Source: Chryseomicrobium excrementi
GTDB lineage: Bacteria; Bacillota; Bacilli; Bacillales_A; Planococcaceae
Assembly (NCBI RefSeq): GCF_002798305.1
Contig: NZ_PCGR01000002.1
Coordinates: 668,034-732,033 of the forward strand
Length of the DNA: 64,000 nt
Direction of reading: 5' to 3'
Positions 18,596 to 27,019 of the stretch are shown one piece after another. Below the pieces are notes generated by a model, which worked only from the letters and a program-made list of their open reading frames with translations, was not told where the DNA came from and did not search any database. Every line of letters starts with the position of its first letter. The stretch's first letter is position 1. Made by a program: the position numbers and the translations under genes.

Positions 18596-18631
18596 AACTG
18601 ATTCCCTAGATACTAGGAGAATCAGTTTTTT
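18596..18631 (+). terminator. Terminator between cdaR-like gene and glcD
   Basis: ACTGATTCCCTAG pairs with CTAGGAGAATCAGT (one bulged A) and is followed by TTTTTT. It separates the regulator transcript from the operon. Confidence 0.85.
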
Positions 18632-18632
18632 C

Positions 18633-18650
18633 TTTGTCCAAAAAGACAAA
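18633..18650 (+). promoter_or_regulatory. Inverted repeat upstream of glcD, possible CdaR operator
   Basis: TTTGTC-N6-GACAAA lies about 75 bases before the inferred cre site. No other function is evident. The position would suit an activator site for the adjacent CdaR-like protein. Confidence 0.3.
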
Positions 18651-18724
18651 AAATCGACACAAATGAACTCTTTATGTTGGTAGAAGAGACATAGTATTCA
18701 GAAAATTCTTTCTGTAAACTCATT

Positions 18725-18738
18725 TGTAAGCGCTACCA
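18725..18738 (+). promoter_or_regulatory. cre site upstream of glcD
   Basis: TGTAAGCGCTACCA matches cre TGWAANCGNTNWCA at 13 of 14 positions. It ends 18 bases before the GTG start, so CcpA repression of the whole operon is likely. Confidence 0.7.
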
Positions 18739-18756
18739 GAAAGAGGTGAAAAGCCG

Positions 18757-20163
18757 GTGGAATGGTTACAGGAATTACAAGGTATTGTTGGTGAACCCAA
18801 TGTAAAGACGTCCAGAGCGCAGCTAGCTGCCTACAGCTACGATGCAACTGCAGGTTTCCAATCTGCACCGGACGCAGTGGTGTCACCGGCTTCCACTGAA
18901 GAAATTGCAGAAATTATGAAGCTCTGTGGACGTTTTAAAAAGCCATTAGTTCCAAGGGGCTCAGGTACAAATTTGGCTGCGGGTACTGTCCCTACGCAGG
19001 GAGGAATCGTTTTACTGTTCAATAGAATGAATAAAATTCTAGAGCTGGATATGGCCAACTTATGTGTGACTGTGCAACCTGGTGTCATCACTGCAGATCT
19101 CGCCACATTCGTAGAAAGTAATGGACTTTTCTATCCTCCTGACCCAAGCAGCATGAAGATTTCTACAATCGGTGGAAATGTAAGTGAGAACTCTGGTGGT
19201 TTACGTGGATTAAAGTATGGTGTGACTAAAGATTACGTGATGGCGTTAACGGCAGTGCTCCCAAACGGTCAGACGATTCAAACGGGAGGGAAGCTTGCAA
19301 AAGACGTAGCAGGATATGATTTGAAATCGCTACTTGTTGGAGCTGAGGGAACTCTGGGCGTTGTTACAGAGATCACTTTGAAATTGATTCCTTTACCTAG
19401 AACACAAAAAACAGGTATAGCCTACTTTACTTCACTGGAAGCTGCAGGTGCAACCGTGTCAGAAATCATAGCAGCTAAAATCATTCCTGCAACTTTGGAG
19501 TTCATGGACAGAGGAACTATGGATGCTGTCGAGCAATTTATGAATTTGGGATTACCGGAAGATGCGGAGGCCATGTTGTTGATGGAACAAGATGGAGACG
19601 AAGATGCTGTCGAGCGAGATGTGAATCAAATGATTGCACTGGCTAGAGCGAATGGTGCAACGCTAACTGCAGTGGCTAGATCTACTGAAGAAGCACAGCG
19701 TTTAAAAGCAGGTAGACGAGCGGCATTATCGGCTCTCTCTAGAAAGAGACCTACAACCATTCTTGAAGATGCTACGGTGCCTCGTTCAGAGCTTGCCAAA
19801 ATGGTGCGGGCCATTGAACAAATTGCAAAACGCAATCAAGTTGAGATTCATACATTTGGACACGCTGGTGATGGAAACTTACATCCTACCTGTCTCACGG
19901 ATAGCCGAGACTTAGAAGAAATGGCACGAGTGGAGCAAGCCTTTGCTGAGATTTTTGAAGCAGCAATCGATTTAGGGGGGACCATCACAGGAGAGCACGG
20001 GGTAGGAGAAATGAAATCACCTTACTTGGAATGGAAGATTGGCCCTCAAGGTATCGAATTAATGAAAGTTTTGAAACAGGCAATTGACCCTGACAACATA
20101 TGCAATCCGGGAAAACTCTTTGCTAAGTCTACAAAACCGAGAGTGGTGTTGCATTATGGCTAA
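18757..20163 (+). CDS. glcD: FAD-linked 2-hydroxyacid (glycolate-type) oxidase subunit GlcD
   Basis: A 468-residue flavoprotein. The FAD_binding_4 (PCMH) domain covers about 40-215 with PLVPRGSGTNLAAG, DPSSMKISTIGGNVSENSG and KDVAGYDLKSLLVGAEGTLG. The C-terminal FAD-oxidase domain includes FGHAGDGNLHPT (about 367) and GTITGEHGVGEMK (about 408), the conserved His/Asp/Glu region of glycolate and D-lactate oxidases. It oxidises a 2-hydroxy acid to the 2-oxo acid and passes electrons to the Fe-S partner GlcF. GTG start with AGAGGTG eight bases upstream. The next gene overlaps its end by 8 bases. No glcE is present, so a two-subunit oxidase is implied. The substrate is uncertain. Confidence 0.92.
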   Translation: MEWLQELQGIVGEPNVKTSRAQLAAYSYDATAGFQSAPDAVVSPASTEEIAEIMKLCGRFKKPLVPRGSGTNLAAGTVPTQGGIVLLFNRMNKILELDMANLCVTVQPGVITADLATFVESNGLFYPPDPSSMKISTIGGNVSENSGGLRGLKYGVTKDYVMALTAVLPNGQTIQTGGKLAKDVAGYDLKSLLVGAEGTLGVVTEITLKLIPLPRTQKTGIAYFTSLEAAGATVSEIIAAKIIPATLEFMDRGTMDAVEQFMNLGLPEDAEAMLLMEQDGDEDAVERDVNQMIALARANGATLTAVARSTEEAQRLKAGRRAALSALSRKRPTTILEDATVPRSELAKMVRAIEQIAKRNQVEIHTFGHAGDGNLHPTCLTDSRDLEEMARVEQAFAEIFEAAIDLGGTITGEHGVGEMKSPYLEWKIGPQGIELMKVLKQAIDPDNICNPGKLFAKSTKPRVVLHYG

Positions 20164-21463
20164 CCTTCTTGAAGAAAGAATGCAGCAAAGCTTTATCAAT
20201 CATGTAGATGAGAACTTGTTAATGGATTGTATGCGCTGTGGATTTTGTTTACCTGCTTGTCCTACATACCTCATCACGGACCAAGATGAAGTTCATTCTC
20301 CTCGAGGTCGCATTGCACTTATGAAAGCAGTGAGGGATGGGGAGGTTAAATGGGATGGCTCTGTCGAGGAAGCCTTTGACGTGTGTCTAGGTTGTAGAGC
20401 ATGTGAACCGGCCTGTCCTGCTGGTGTTCAGTACGGCACTTTATTAGAGGAGACACGCTACGCAGTTCAACAAGCAAAGCCCATTGGATTATCAGAGAAA
20501 TTGACGAGAAAAGTAGCGTTTGATGGACTGTTTGCGAATCAACAAATCATGCAAGGTACAGTGAAATTGATTCAGTTTTACCAAACAACAGGCATCCAAA
20601 AAGTCGCTAGAAAAATAGGGTTTATGGAACTGTTTCCAAAAACTTTACGAGATATGGAGAAAGTGTTGCCGAAGATCACTTCTAAAAAACAGTCATCAAG
20701 TCCTTCAAATCCAAAAATCAAAGTCGCTTTCTTTACCGGCTGTTTGATGGATACCATGTTTCAACAGACGAACCAGCGGACAATCGAACTCCTTGAATCG
20801 TTGGGAGCAGAAGTCGTCGTTCCAAAAGGTCAAGCGTGTTGTGGGGCGTTGCACGGCCATAGTGGAGAAATCCCTAAAGCAAAGCGAAATGCTCTTCAAA
20901 ACATAGAAGCTTTTCAGCATACAGACTATAGCTATATCGTTCAAAACGCTGGTGGATGTGGTGCTTTCTTGAGTGAATACGGGAAGCTTCTAGCTACAGA
21001 TGAAGCCAAGCGATTTAGTGAAAAACTAATCGATATATCAAGTCTACTTGTCCAATTAGGTTTAACCGACAAGATGGCTAGACACCAAGTGCCAGTTGAA
21101 GGAATTGTTACGTATCAAGACTCTTGCCATTTGCGCAATGTAAACAAAGTGTGGCTTGAACCACGCGCCTTACTTCAAGCATCTCCTGGGTGGGAGTTTA
21201 AAGAGATGCCAAATGCTTCTGGTTGTTGTGGCTCTGCAGGAATTTATAACATCTTGCAACCAGAGATCGCCAGCCAACTACTTGAACAGAAAATGAAGGG
21301 AGTGAGGACTGTCAGACCGGCCCGGATTGTTACAACAAATCCCGGATGTCTTCTTCAAATGAAGGTAGGGATTGAACGGGAAGGGCTAACTGATGAGATG
21401 GAAGCGGTGCATATTGTTGACTTTGTGTATGAATCGATTTTTCAAACTACAAAAGGGGTGTAA
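20156..21463 (+). CDS. glcF: Fe-S oxidoreductase GlcF, partner of GlcD
   Basis: A 435-residue protein. Two ferredoxin-type 4Fe-4S motifs lie near the N-terminus: CMRCGFCLPACPTY (about 23) and CLGCRACEPACPAG (about 76). Two CCG domains follow, with CCGALHGHSGE (about 227) and CCGSAGIYN (about 360), as in glycolate oxidase subunit GlcF and anaerobic GlpC. It carries electrons from GlcD toward the quinone pool. The open frame extends upstream to 20084, but ATG 20156 gives the family N-terminus and overlaps glcD by 8 bases, indicating coupling. It has no membrane helix, so it is probably peripheral. Confidence 0.93.
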   Translation: MANLLEERMQQSFINHVDENLLMDCMRCGFCLPACPTYLITDQDEVHSPRGRIALMKAVRDGEVKWDGSVEEAFDVCLGCRACEPACPAGVQYGTLLEETRYAVQQAKPIGLSEKLTRKVAFDGLFANQQIMQGTVKLIQFYQTTGIQKVARKIGFMELFPKTLRDMEKVLPKITSKKQSSSPSNPKIKVAFFTGCLMDTMFQQTNQRTIELLESLGAEVVVPKGQACCGALHGHSGEIPKAKRNALQNIEAFQHTDYSYIVQNAGGCGAFLSEYGKLLATDEAKRFSEKLIDISSLLVQLGLTDKMARHQVPVEGIVTYQDSCHLRNVNKVWLEPRALLQASPGWEFKEMPNASGCCGSAGIYNILQPEIASQLLEQKMKGVRTVRPARIVTTNPGCLLQMKVGIEREGLTDEMEAVHIVDFVYESIFQTTKGV

Positions 21464-21467
21464 GAAA

Positions 21468-22490
21468 ATGAAAAAATCAAAACGTTCACTATTTACTGTA
21501 ATGGGGTTATCCGCTGTGTTGTTGTTAGGAGCATGTGGCTCTGAAGGAGCTTCTAATGAAGCAAATGCTGATGGCAAAGAATACGATTTGAAAATGTCTG
21601 TAACCGTATCGGATTCTTCTACTTGGTATGAAGCTGCTCAGAAACTAAAAGAAGATCTAGCTGAAGAGTCTGATGGTCGAATCAACCTAGAAATCTTCGC
21701 AAATGAGCAGCTCTCAGGTGGCGATTCAGGAAAGGCTGTTGAGGGCCTATCAAAAGGAACTATTGATCTTACTTTTAACTCAACTATCATTTACTCCATT
21801 TTAGATGAGCGCTTTGGTGTCGCTTCAGCACCTTTCTTATTTTCTAACTTAGAAGAAGTGGATGGTGTGTTTAACGGCGAAGGTGGAGAAAAGCTGAAAG
21901 AAGTATTGGCTGAAAAAGGAGTCCATGCACTTGGATATGGTCAGAATGGATTCCGTCAATTGACAAACAGCGTGCGAGAAGTGAAGTCTCCTGATGATAT
22001 CGAAGGTCTAAAACTTCGCATTCCTGGAATTCAGATGTATACAGACCTTTACAGAGAACTTGGCACAGATCCTGTCACAATGACCTTCTCAGAAGTATTT
22101 ACAGCACTTCAACAAGGCACAATCGATGGACAAGAAAACCCAATCGACGTCATCTACTCTTCTAAATTAAATGAAGTGCAGGATTACATTACAATGTGGA
22201 ACTACTCTTACGATCCATTAGTTTTAGGGATGAACAAAGAGCTTTATGAATCCATGAGTGACGAGGACAAAGAGTTGTTTGACCGTTTAGGAAAAGAAGC
22301 AGCGGAGTACCAAGTAGAGCTAGCTCGTGAAAAAGAAGCAGGCCAAATTGAGGAACTAAAAGCCGCAGGTATGCAGTTCTATGAGCCAACTGAAGAAGAA
22401 TTAGCAGCATTTAAAGAACAAGTGCAGCCGCTGTATGACAAGTACACAGATATCTGGGGAGCGGATCTTTTAGAAGCTTTCCAACCGTGA
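21468..22490 (+). CDS. dctP: TRAP transporter solute-binding lipoprotein DctP
   Basis: A 340-residue DctP-family binding protein with a lipoprotein signal (MKKSKRSLFTVMGLS..., lipobox LLGAC at about 23-27). The mature part shows the DctP pattern: ESDGRINLEIFANEQLSGG, LKLRIPGIQMYTDLYRELG (the substrate Arg lies in this stretch) and TALQQGTIDGQENP. It captures an organic acid outside the membrane for the DctQM permease. It begins 5 bases after glcF, behind AAAAGGGGTG. Transporter genes within an oxidase operon suggest that the imported acid is the oxidase substrate. Confidence 0.95.
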   Translation: MKKSKRSLFTVMGLSAVLLLGACGSEGASNEANADGKEYDLKMSVTVSDSSTWYEAAQKLKEDLAEESDGRINLEIFANEQLSGGDSGKAVEGLSKGTIDLTFNSTIIYSILDERFGVASAPFLFSNLEEVDGVFNGEGGEKLKEVLAEKGVHALGYGQNGFRQLTNSVREVKSPDDIEGLKLRIPGIQMYTDLYRELGTDPVTMTFSEVFTALQQGTIDGQENPIDVIYSSKLNEVQDYITMWNYSYDPLVLGMNKELYESMSDEDKELFDRLGKEAAEYQVELAREKEAGQIEELKAAGMQFYEPTEEELAAFKEQVQPLYDKYTDIWGADLLEAFQP

Positions 22491-22506
22491 TCAGGAGGGG
22501 TTTCCG

Positions 22507-22986
22507 ATGAAAGTGTTAGATAAATTAGAAGAAATAATTTTAGTGATTGCGCTGCTGACGATGACCGTCATCGCTTTTGCGAACATCATTTCGCGAAACT
22601 TTGCAGAAATCTCACTGTCTTTCACGGAAGAGCTGACGATTAACTTGTTCGTATTGTTAACATTTGTAGGAACAGCCGTAGGTGTGCGTAACTATGCACA
22701 TCTCGGCTTTACCTTATTTTATGATTTGGGCGGAAAGTGGGTCAAACGCTCGATGATCGCTATTTCAACTTTAGCTGGCCTTGTCCTTTTTGGGGTGTTG
22801 TTTTGGTATGGAATTCAAACCATTCTGTTTCAAATGGATATTGGTCAAAAAACACCAGCTCTTGGATGGCCAACCTGGGTCATGACGATGTCTCTGCCAA
22901 TTGGGGCTGCACTCTGTATCATCCGTACGATTCAAGTGGGATGGCAAGAATGGCAACTCAAACCAAGTGAGGAGGGTGAACTATGA
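22507..22986 (+). CDS. dctQ: TRAP transporter small permease DctQ
   Basis: A 159-residue protein with four membrane segments (about 12-32, 48-68, 86-108, 125-147), with the expected DctQ N-terminal pattern LDKLEEIILVIALLTMTVIA and ELTINLFVLLTFVGTAVGVR. It is the small subunit that pairs with DctM. Its stop overlaps the dctM start by four bases. Confidence 0.92.
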   Translation: MKVLDKLEEIILVIALLTMTVIAFANIISRNFAEISLSFTEELTINLFVLLTFVGTAVGVRNYAHLGFTLFYDLGGKWVKRSMIAISTLAGLVLFGVLFWYGIQTILFQMDIGQKTPALGWPTWVMTMSLPIGAALCIIRTIQVGWQEWQLKPSEEGEL

Positions 22987-24305
22987 TTGCATTATTCTTA
23001 TTCGGCGCATTTTTTGTACTGATATTTTTACGGGTCCCAATTGCACTTGCATTAGGAATTTCTTCGTTACTTGTGCTTGTGTCATCTAGCGGTCTATACG
23101 GTTTAGAAGCTGTTACCGATATCATGTACACCAGTGTGGCCAAGTTCACTCTTCTAGCTATCCCATTCTTTATTTTGGCAGGGGTCATCATGGATCATGT
23201 TGGAATTTCTAAGCGGTTGATTGATTTTGCTCAAGCAATGGTCGGGCATTTAAAAGGTGGCATTGTTCTAGTAACCGTTCTAGTGGCTGTATTTTTTGCA
23301 GCTATTTCAGGCTCAGGACCCGCAACCGTCGCAGCCATTGGAGGCATTTTAATTCCCGCCATGATGAAAAGTGGTTATAAGAAAGAGACTGCTGGAGCGT
23401 TAGTAGCAAGCTCTGGTGCAATTGGGATTATCATTCCTCCAAGTATTGCCTTTATCGTATTTGCAGTGGTAGCAGGAGATCAAATCCCTATAACGATTAA
23501 TCGTCTGTTTTTAGCAGGAGTCATCCCAGGACTTCTCATGGGAGCCGCTTTCATCATTGCAGCTTTTTATGTTAGGTATCGTGAAGAGAAGAAAGGGATT
23601 TTTCATGCAGATGAACATACAACTGCTAAAGCTTCTGGTAAAGAAAGAATGGATGCTTTTTTAAAGGCACTACCTGGTTTATTTATTCCGATTATCATTT
23701 TAGGTGGAATTTACGGGGGCTTCTTCACACCTACGGAAGCTGCTGTTGTTGCAGTTGTTTATGGGCTGCTCGTAGGAGTGTTTGTCCTGCGAGGGAATCT
23801 ATTTAAAAGCATGTATCGAATTTTTGTTGACGCATCTTTGCAGACCGCTGTAGTTATGATCATCGTGAGTGCGGCATCGGTGTTTGCTTACATCATTACA
23901 ACCGAACAAATCGCTCGTGATTTGAGCGAAGTGATTTTAGGCTTATCTACTAATCCAATTGTGATTTTATTGCTAATCAATGTTTTACTACTGATTGCTG
24001 GTGCCTTCATTGATGCAATTTCCGCATACTACATATTTGTTCCGATCTTGCTTCCTATTATGTTGTTTTTGGAAGTGGATCCAACGGTATTTGGAGTCTT
24101 TATGACAGTGAATTTGGCTATAGGATTGTTTACCCCACCAGTAGGGCTCAATCTATATGTAGCCGCAGGAATTTCTGGAACAAATATTATTCAAATCTCA
24201 AAAGGCGTTGTACCATTTGTGGTCGCCTCCATTATCGTTTTACTACTGATTACGTATATTCCTGTAATTTCAACATTTTTACCCGATCTATTGAACGTTA
24301 AATAA
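22983..24305 (+). CDS. dctM: TRAP transporter large permease DctM
   Basis: A 440-residue, about twelve-helix permease of the ion-transporter superfamily. Diagnostic stretches include PIALALGISSLLVLV, AAISGSGPATVAAIGGILIP (about 105-125), GAIGIIIPPSIAFIVFA and FTPPVGLNLYVAAGI near the C-terminus. It forms the sodium-driven channel for the acid bound by DctP. Start overlaps dctQ (ATGA). Confidence 0.95.
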   Translation: MIALFLFGAFFVLIFLRVPIALALGISSLLVLVSSSGLYGLEAVTDIMYTSVAKFTLLAIPFFILAGVIMDHVGISKRLIDFAQAMVGHLKGGIVLVTVLVAVFFAAISGSGPATVAAIGGILIPAMMKSGYKKETAGALVASSGAIGIIIPPSIAFIVFAVVAGDQIPITINRLFLAGVIPGLLMGAAFIIAAFYVRYREEKKGIFHADEHTTAKASGKERMDAFLKALPGLFIPIIILGGIYGGFFTPTEAAVVAVVYGLLVGVFVLRGNLFKSMYRIFVDASLQTAVVMIIVSAASVFAYIITTEQIARDLSEVILGLSTNPIVILLLINVLLLIAGAFIDAISAYYIFVPILLPIMLFLEVDPTVFGVFMTVNLAIGLFTPPVGLNLYVAAGISGTNIIQISKGVVPFVVASIIVLLLITYIPVISTFLPDLLNVK

Positions 24306-24317
24306 GGAGGAATTCGG

Positions 24318-25064
24318 ATGCGATTTTCTAAAGAAGTAGCCATTATAACAGGTGCAGCAAGTGGGATAGGTCAAGCAGTGGCAATCCAACTCGCAAGTGA
24401 AGGAGCGTACGTCGTACTTGTGGATTTGAACTCCTGTGAGAAAACAATTCAACAACTGAACGGCGCAGACTATCTAGAATGTCTTGGCGATATTCGAGAC
24501 AAGGAATTTGTTCAAGCCACAGTAGCTCGTACAATTGAAAAATTCGGTGAAGTCCATATTCTAGTGAATAATGCAGGAACATGCAGTCGTTTAGATTTGG
24601 AAGACATGACATTAGATCAATGGGACCGAGATATGGATACCAATCTAAAAGCGACATTCTTATTCTCACAAGCCTGTGTGTATCCACATATGAAAGACGC
24701 AGGGTATGGACGCATAGTAAATATTAGTTCCATCTCTGGAATCAATGGTGGCGTTGTTTCTGGAGGAGAAAAGAATGGGCGGTCTGGTCCAGCTTATTCT
24801 GCCTCAAAAGGTGGAGTCATTGCATTGACTCGCTGGGTTGCTAAAGAGGTCGGGAAGTACGGGATTACGTGCAATTCGGTTGCACCGGGAGCTGTATTGA
24901 CAGGAATTACAGCAGGAGTTGCTTACGATACATCCGCTCAAGTCATTGATCGAATGGGAGAACCAAACGATATTGCAGAAGCTGTTCTTTACTTTGCAAA
25001 TCGTAAAGCAGGGTACGCTACCTCACAAGTTCTCAAAGTAGATGGAGGGTATAGCATTGGCTAA
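24318..25064 (+). CDS. Short-chain dehydrogenase/reductase (FabG-like)
   Basis: A 248-residue classical SDR. The cofactor loop is TGAASGIGQA (about 12-21), followed by an acidic residue after strand 2 (VVLVDLNSCE), which favours NAD(H). NNAG is at about 87; the catalytic Ser is in NISSISGINGG, then YSASKGG (Tyr and Lys, about 156-160). Behind a perfect AAGGAGG. It probably oxidises a hydroxyl group of the pathway intermediate, in line with the oxidase upstream and CoA enzymes downstream. The substrate cannot be read from sequence. Its stop overlaps the start of the PPC-domain gene. Confidence 0.9.
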   Translation: MRFSKEVAIITGAASGIGQAVAIQLASEGAYVVLVDLNSCEKTIQQLNGADYLECLGDIRDKEFVQATVARTIEKFGEVHILVNNAGTCSRLDLEDMTLDQWDRDMDTNLKATFLFSQACVYPHMKDAGYGRIVNISSISGINGGVVSGGEKNGRSGPAYSASKGGVIALTRWVAKEVGKYGITCNSVAPGAVLTGITAGVAYDTSAQVIDRMGEPNDIAEAVLYFANRKAGYATSQVLKVDGGYSIG

Positions 25065-25554
25065 CAAAAAAGTAGAAGCCGTTGCTGCTGAAAGTGCCAT
25101 TCGAATTGTTGGTAGACTGACAAATGAGTGGGATTTGTTTGAGGGAATGCGTGAAGTGTGCAAAGAACATGGTATTGAATCTGCCCAGTTTCAATGTATA
25201 GGATCTTTGCAACATGCAACGTATGTTCAAGTGGAACGTGATGGGACGGAGGGGCGAATCCGCTATTCAAATAAGAAGCAGACCGCCTCACCAGTGGAAT
25301 TACTATCCGCAACAGGGTTCATCGGAAAAGATGAGGAGGGTTCTCTAGACGTTCACATGCATGGAGTGTTTGTCGACTGTGATGGAGTCATCAGTGGAGG
25401 GCATTTTTTAGCGAATGAAAATCCGGTGGCTGTTACCATTGAGTACATCTTATATCCTTTAAGCAATGTTCAAATGGAACGAAAACGAGATGCCATTTGG
25501 GGCATGCCAGTATTCCATTTTTCACAAGGAGGCGAGTCAATTGGAAACGCTTAG
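25057..25554 (+). CDS. PPC (DUF296) domain protein
   Basis: A 165-residue protein dominated by a PPC/DUF296 domain with LFEGMREVCKEHGIESAQFQ, the metal-site-like DVHMHGVFVD (about 105) and SGGHFLANENPVAVTIEY. In plants this fold is attached to AT-hook proteins; bacterial stand-alone versions have no settled function but keep a His cluster that can hold a metal. Start TTG 25057 with GGAGGG seven bases upstream, overlapping the SDR stop; an in-frame ATG at 25042 lies within the ribosome site. Translation is coupled on both sides, which argues for a real part in the pathway. Confidence 0.82.
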   Translation: MANKKVEAVAAESAIRIVGRLTNEWDLFEGMREVCKEHGIESAQFQCIGSLQHATYVQVERDGTEGRIRYSNKKQTASPVELLSATGFIGKDEEGSLDVHMHGVFVDCDGVISGGHFLANENPVAVTIEYILYPLSNVQMERKRDAIWGMPVFHFSQGGESIGNA

Positions 25555-27016
25555 TCAACTCGCATTAAAAGCGGCGCAAGCCTGTCCGGAGAAAATTGCT
25601 GTAAAAGATCAAGACCGTCACTTTACGTATCAGCAATTTGCGGACCGCACTCTTGCCTTATCTTCGTATTTCCATTCACAAGGAATCCAAAAAGGTGATC
25701 GAGTAGCAGTTCTGATGAAGAATCGAGCAGAGCATATTGAATTGGATATTGCACTTGCTCATTCCGGAATCATCAAAGTACCACTCAACTATAGACTCCA
25801 TCCTAAAGAACTCCTGTATATGATTGACGATGCATCCGTATCTTTAGTAATAGGAGACCAAGATCTCTTAGATAGCGTAGAAGTCCAAGTACCAAAACTT
25901 GCAGTGGGGGCTTCTTATGAGGCTATTTTAGAGCACCATCAAGGACAAAAACATCTAGAGAAGGTAGAAGAAGATGATCTATTTGCAATCATGTATACGT
26001 CTGGGACAACAGGCAATCCAAAAGGAGTTATGCTGAGCCACCGCAACATGATTGCTGGAGCACTATCATTAGCTCAAGTTTGTAACGTAGATTACGACGA
26101 TATTGTTGGGCATGTAGCGCCACTTACACATGGTAGTAACTTTTTAAGCCATGTATCCTGGTTATACGGATTGACTCAAGTAGTGTACGACAAATTTGAA
26201 GCAGCTCACTTTTTAGACAAGCTACAAGAAGATCAAGTAAGCATCATTTTCATGGTGCCGACGATGGTCAACCTGATGATTCAAGATGCAGCATTTGATG
26301 CTACAAAACTCTCTACATTAAAATCTATCAATATGGCGGGTTCTCCAATCGCAGCTGCTAAACTGCAATTCGCACTTGAAAAGGCAGGTACCATTTTTGT
26401 TGAGACATACGGGCAAGTTGAAGCACCTATGTGTATCACCATGATGCCACGTCACGAGCTTCCGAATCGTTTGGAATCCTGTGGACGAATTGGACCGTTT
26501 GTAGACGTGAAAATTATAGATGACGCTGGGGAAGAAGTTCCTCACGGAGAAGTCGGTGAAATTGTATGCAAAGGTTCTCTCGTAATGAAAGGCTACTGGA
26601 ATAATGAGAAAGCCACTCAAGACACTCTTAAAGATGGATGGTTACATACGGGTGATCTTGCATGGCGTGATGGGCAAGGGTATGTCCATATCGTAGATCG
26701 TAAAAAAGATGTCATCATCTCAGGAGGAGTCAATATTTATCCTCGTGAAGTCGAAGAGGTCTTGAATCTCCATCCGGGTGTTAAGGAGACGTGTGTTATT
26801 GGGGTCGAAGATGAGAAATGGGGAGAGAATGTCATAGCCTATGTTGTACCTAATGGTATGCAAGAAGTGACAGAAGAGCATCTCCTTTCTCTATGTAAAG
26901 AACATCTAGCAAGTTTCAAAAAACCTAAAGAAGTCTACATTGTGACGGAATTACCTAAGAGTTCTTACGGGAAGATTTTGAAACGTGAATTGAAGACACA
27001 ACACGTGGGAGTGTAA
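25541..27016 (+). CDS. Acyl-CoA synthetase (AMP-forming ligase)
   Basis: A 491-residue ANL-superfamily ligase that activates a carboxylic acid to its CoA thioester via an acyl-AMP. Motifs are YTSGTTGNPKGVMLSH (about 150-165), ETYGQVEAP (about 288), WLHTGDLAWRDGQGYVHI (about 365), DRKKDVIISGGVNIYP (about 385) and the C-terminal catalytic Lys in KSSYGKILKREL (about 475). TTG 25541 with AAGGAGG eight bases before it, overlapping the end of the PPC gene; the longer frame from 25466 lies in that gene. The acyl substrate is unknown; a mid-size or branched acid is as likely as a fatty acid. Confidence 0.92.
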   Translation: METLSQLALKAAQACPEKIAVKDQDRHFTYQQFADRTLALSSYFHSQGIQKGDRVAVLMKNRAEHIELDIALAHSGIIKVPLNYRLHPKELLYMIDDASVSLVIGDQDLLDSVEVQVPKLAVGASYEAILEHHQGQKHLEKVEEDDLFAIMYTSGTTGNPKGVMLSHRNMIAGALSLAQVCNVDYDDIVGHVAPLTHGSNFLSHVSWLYGLTQVVYDKFEAAHFLDKLQEDQVSIIFMVPTMVNLMIQDAAFDATKLSTLKSINMAGSPIAAAKLQFALEKAGTIFVETYGQVEAPMCITMMPRHELPNRLESCGRIGPFVDVKIIDDAGEEVPHGEVGEIVCKGSLVMKGYWNNEKATQDTLKDGWLHTGDLAWRDGQGYVHIVDRKKDVIISGGVNIYPREVEEVLNLHPGVKETCVIGVEDEKWGENVIAYVVPNGMQEVTEEHLLSLCKEHLASFKKPKEVYIVTELPKSSYGKILKRELKTQHVGV

Positions 27017-27019
27017 AGA

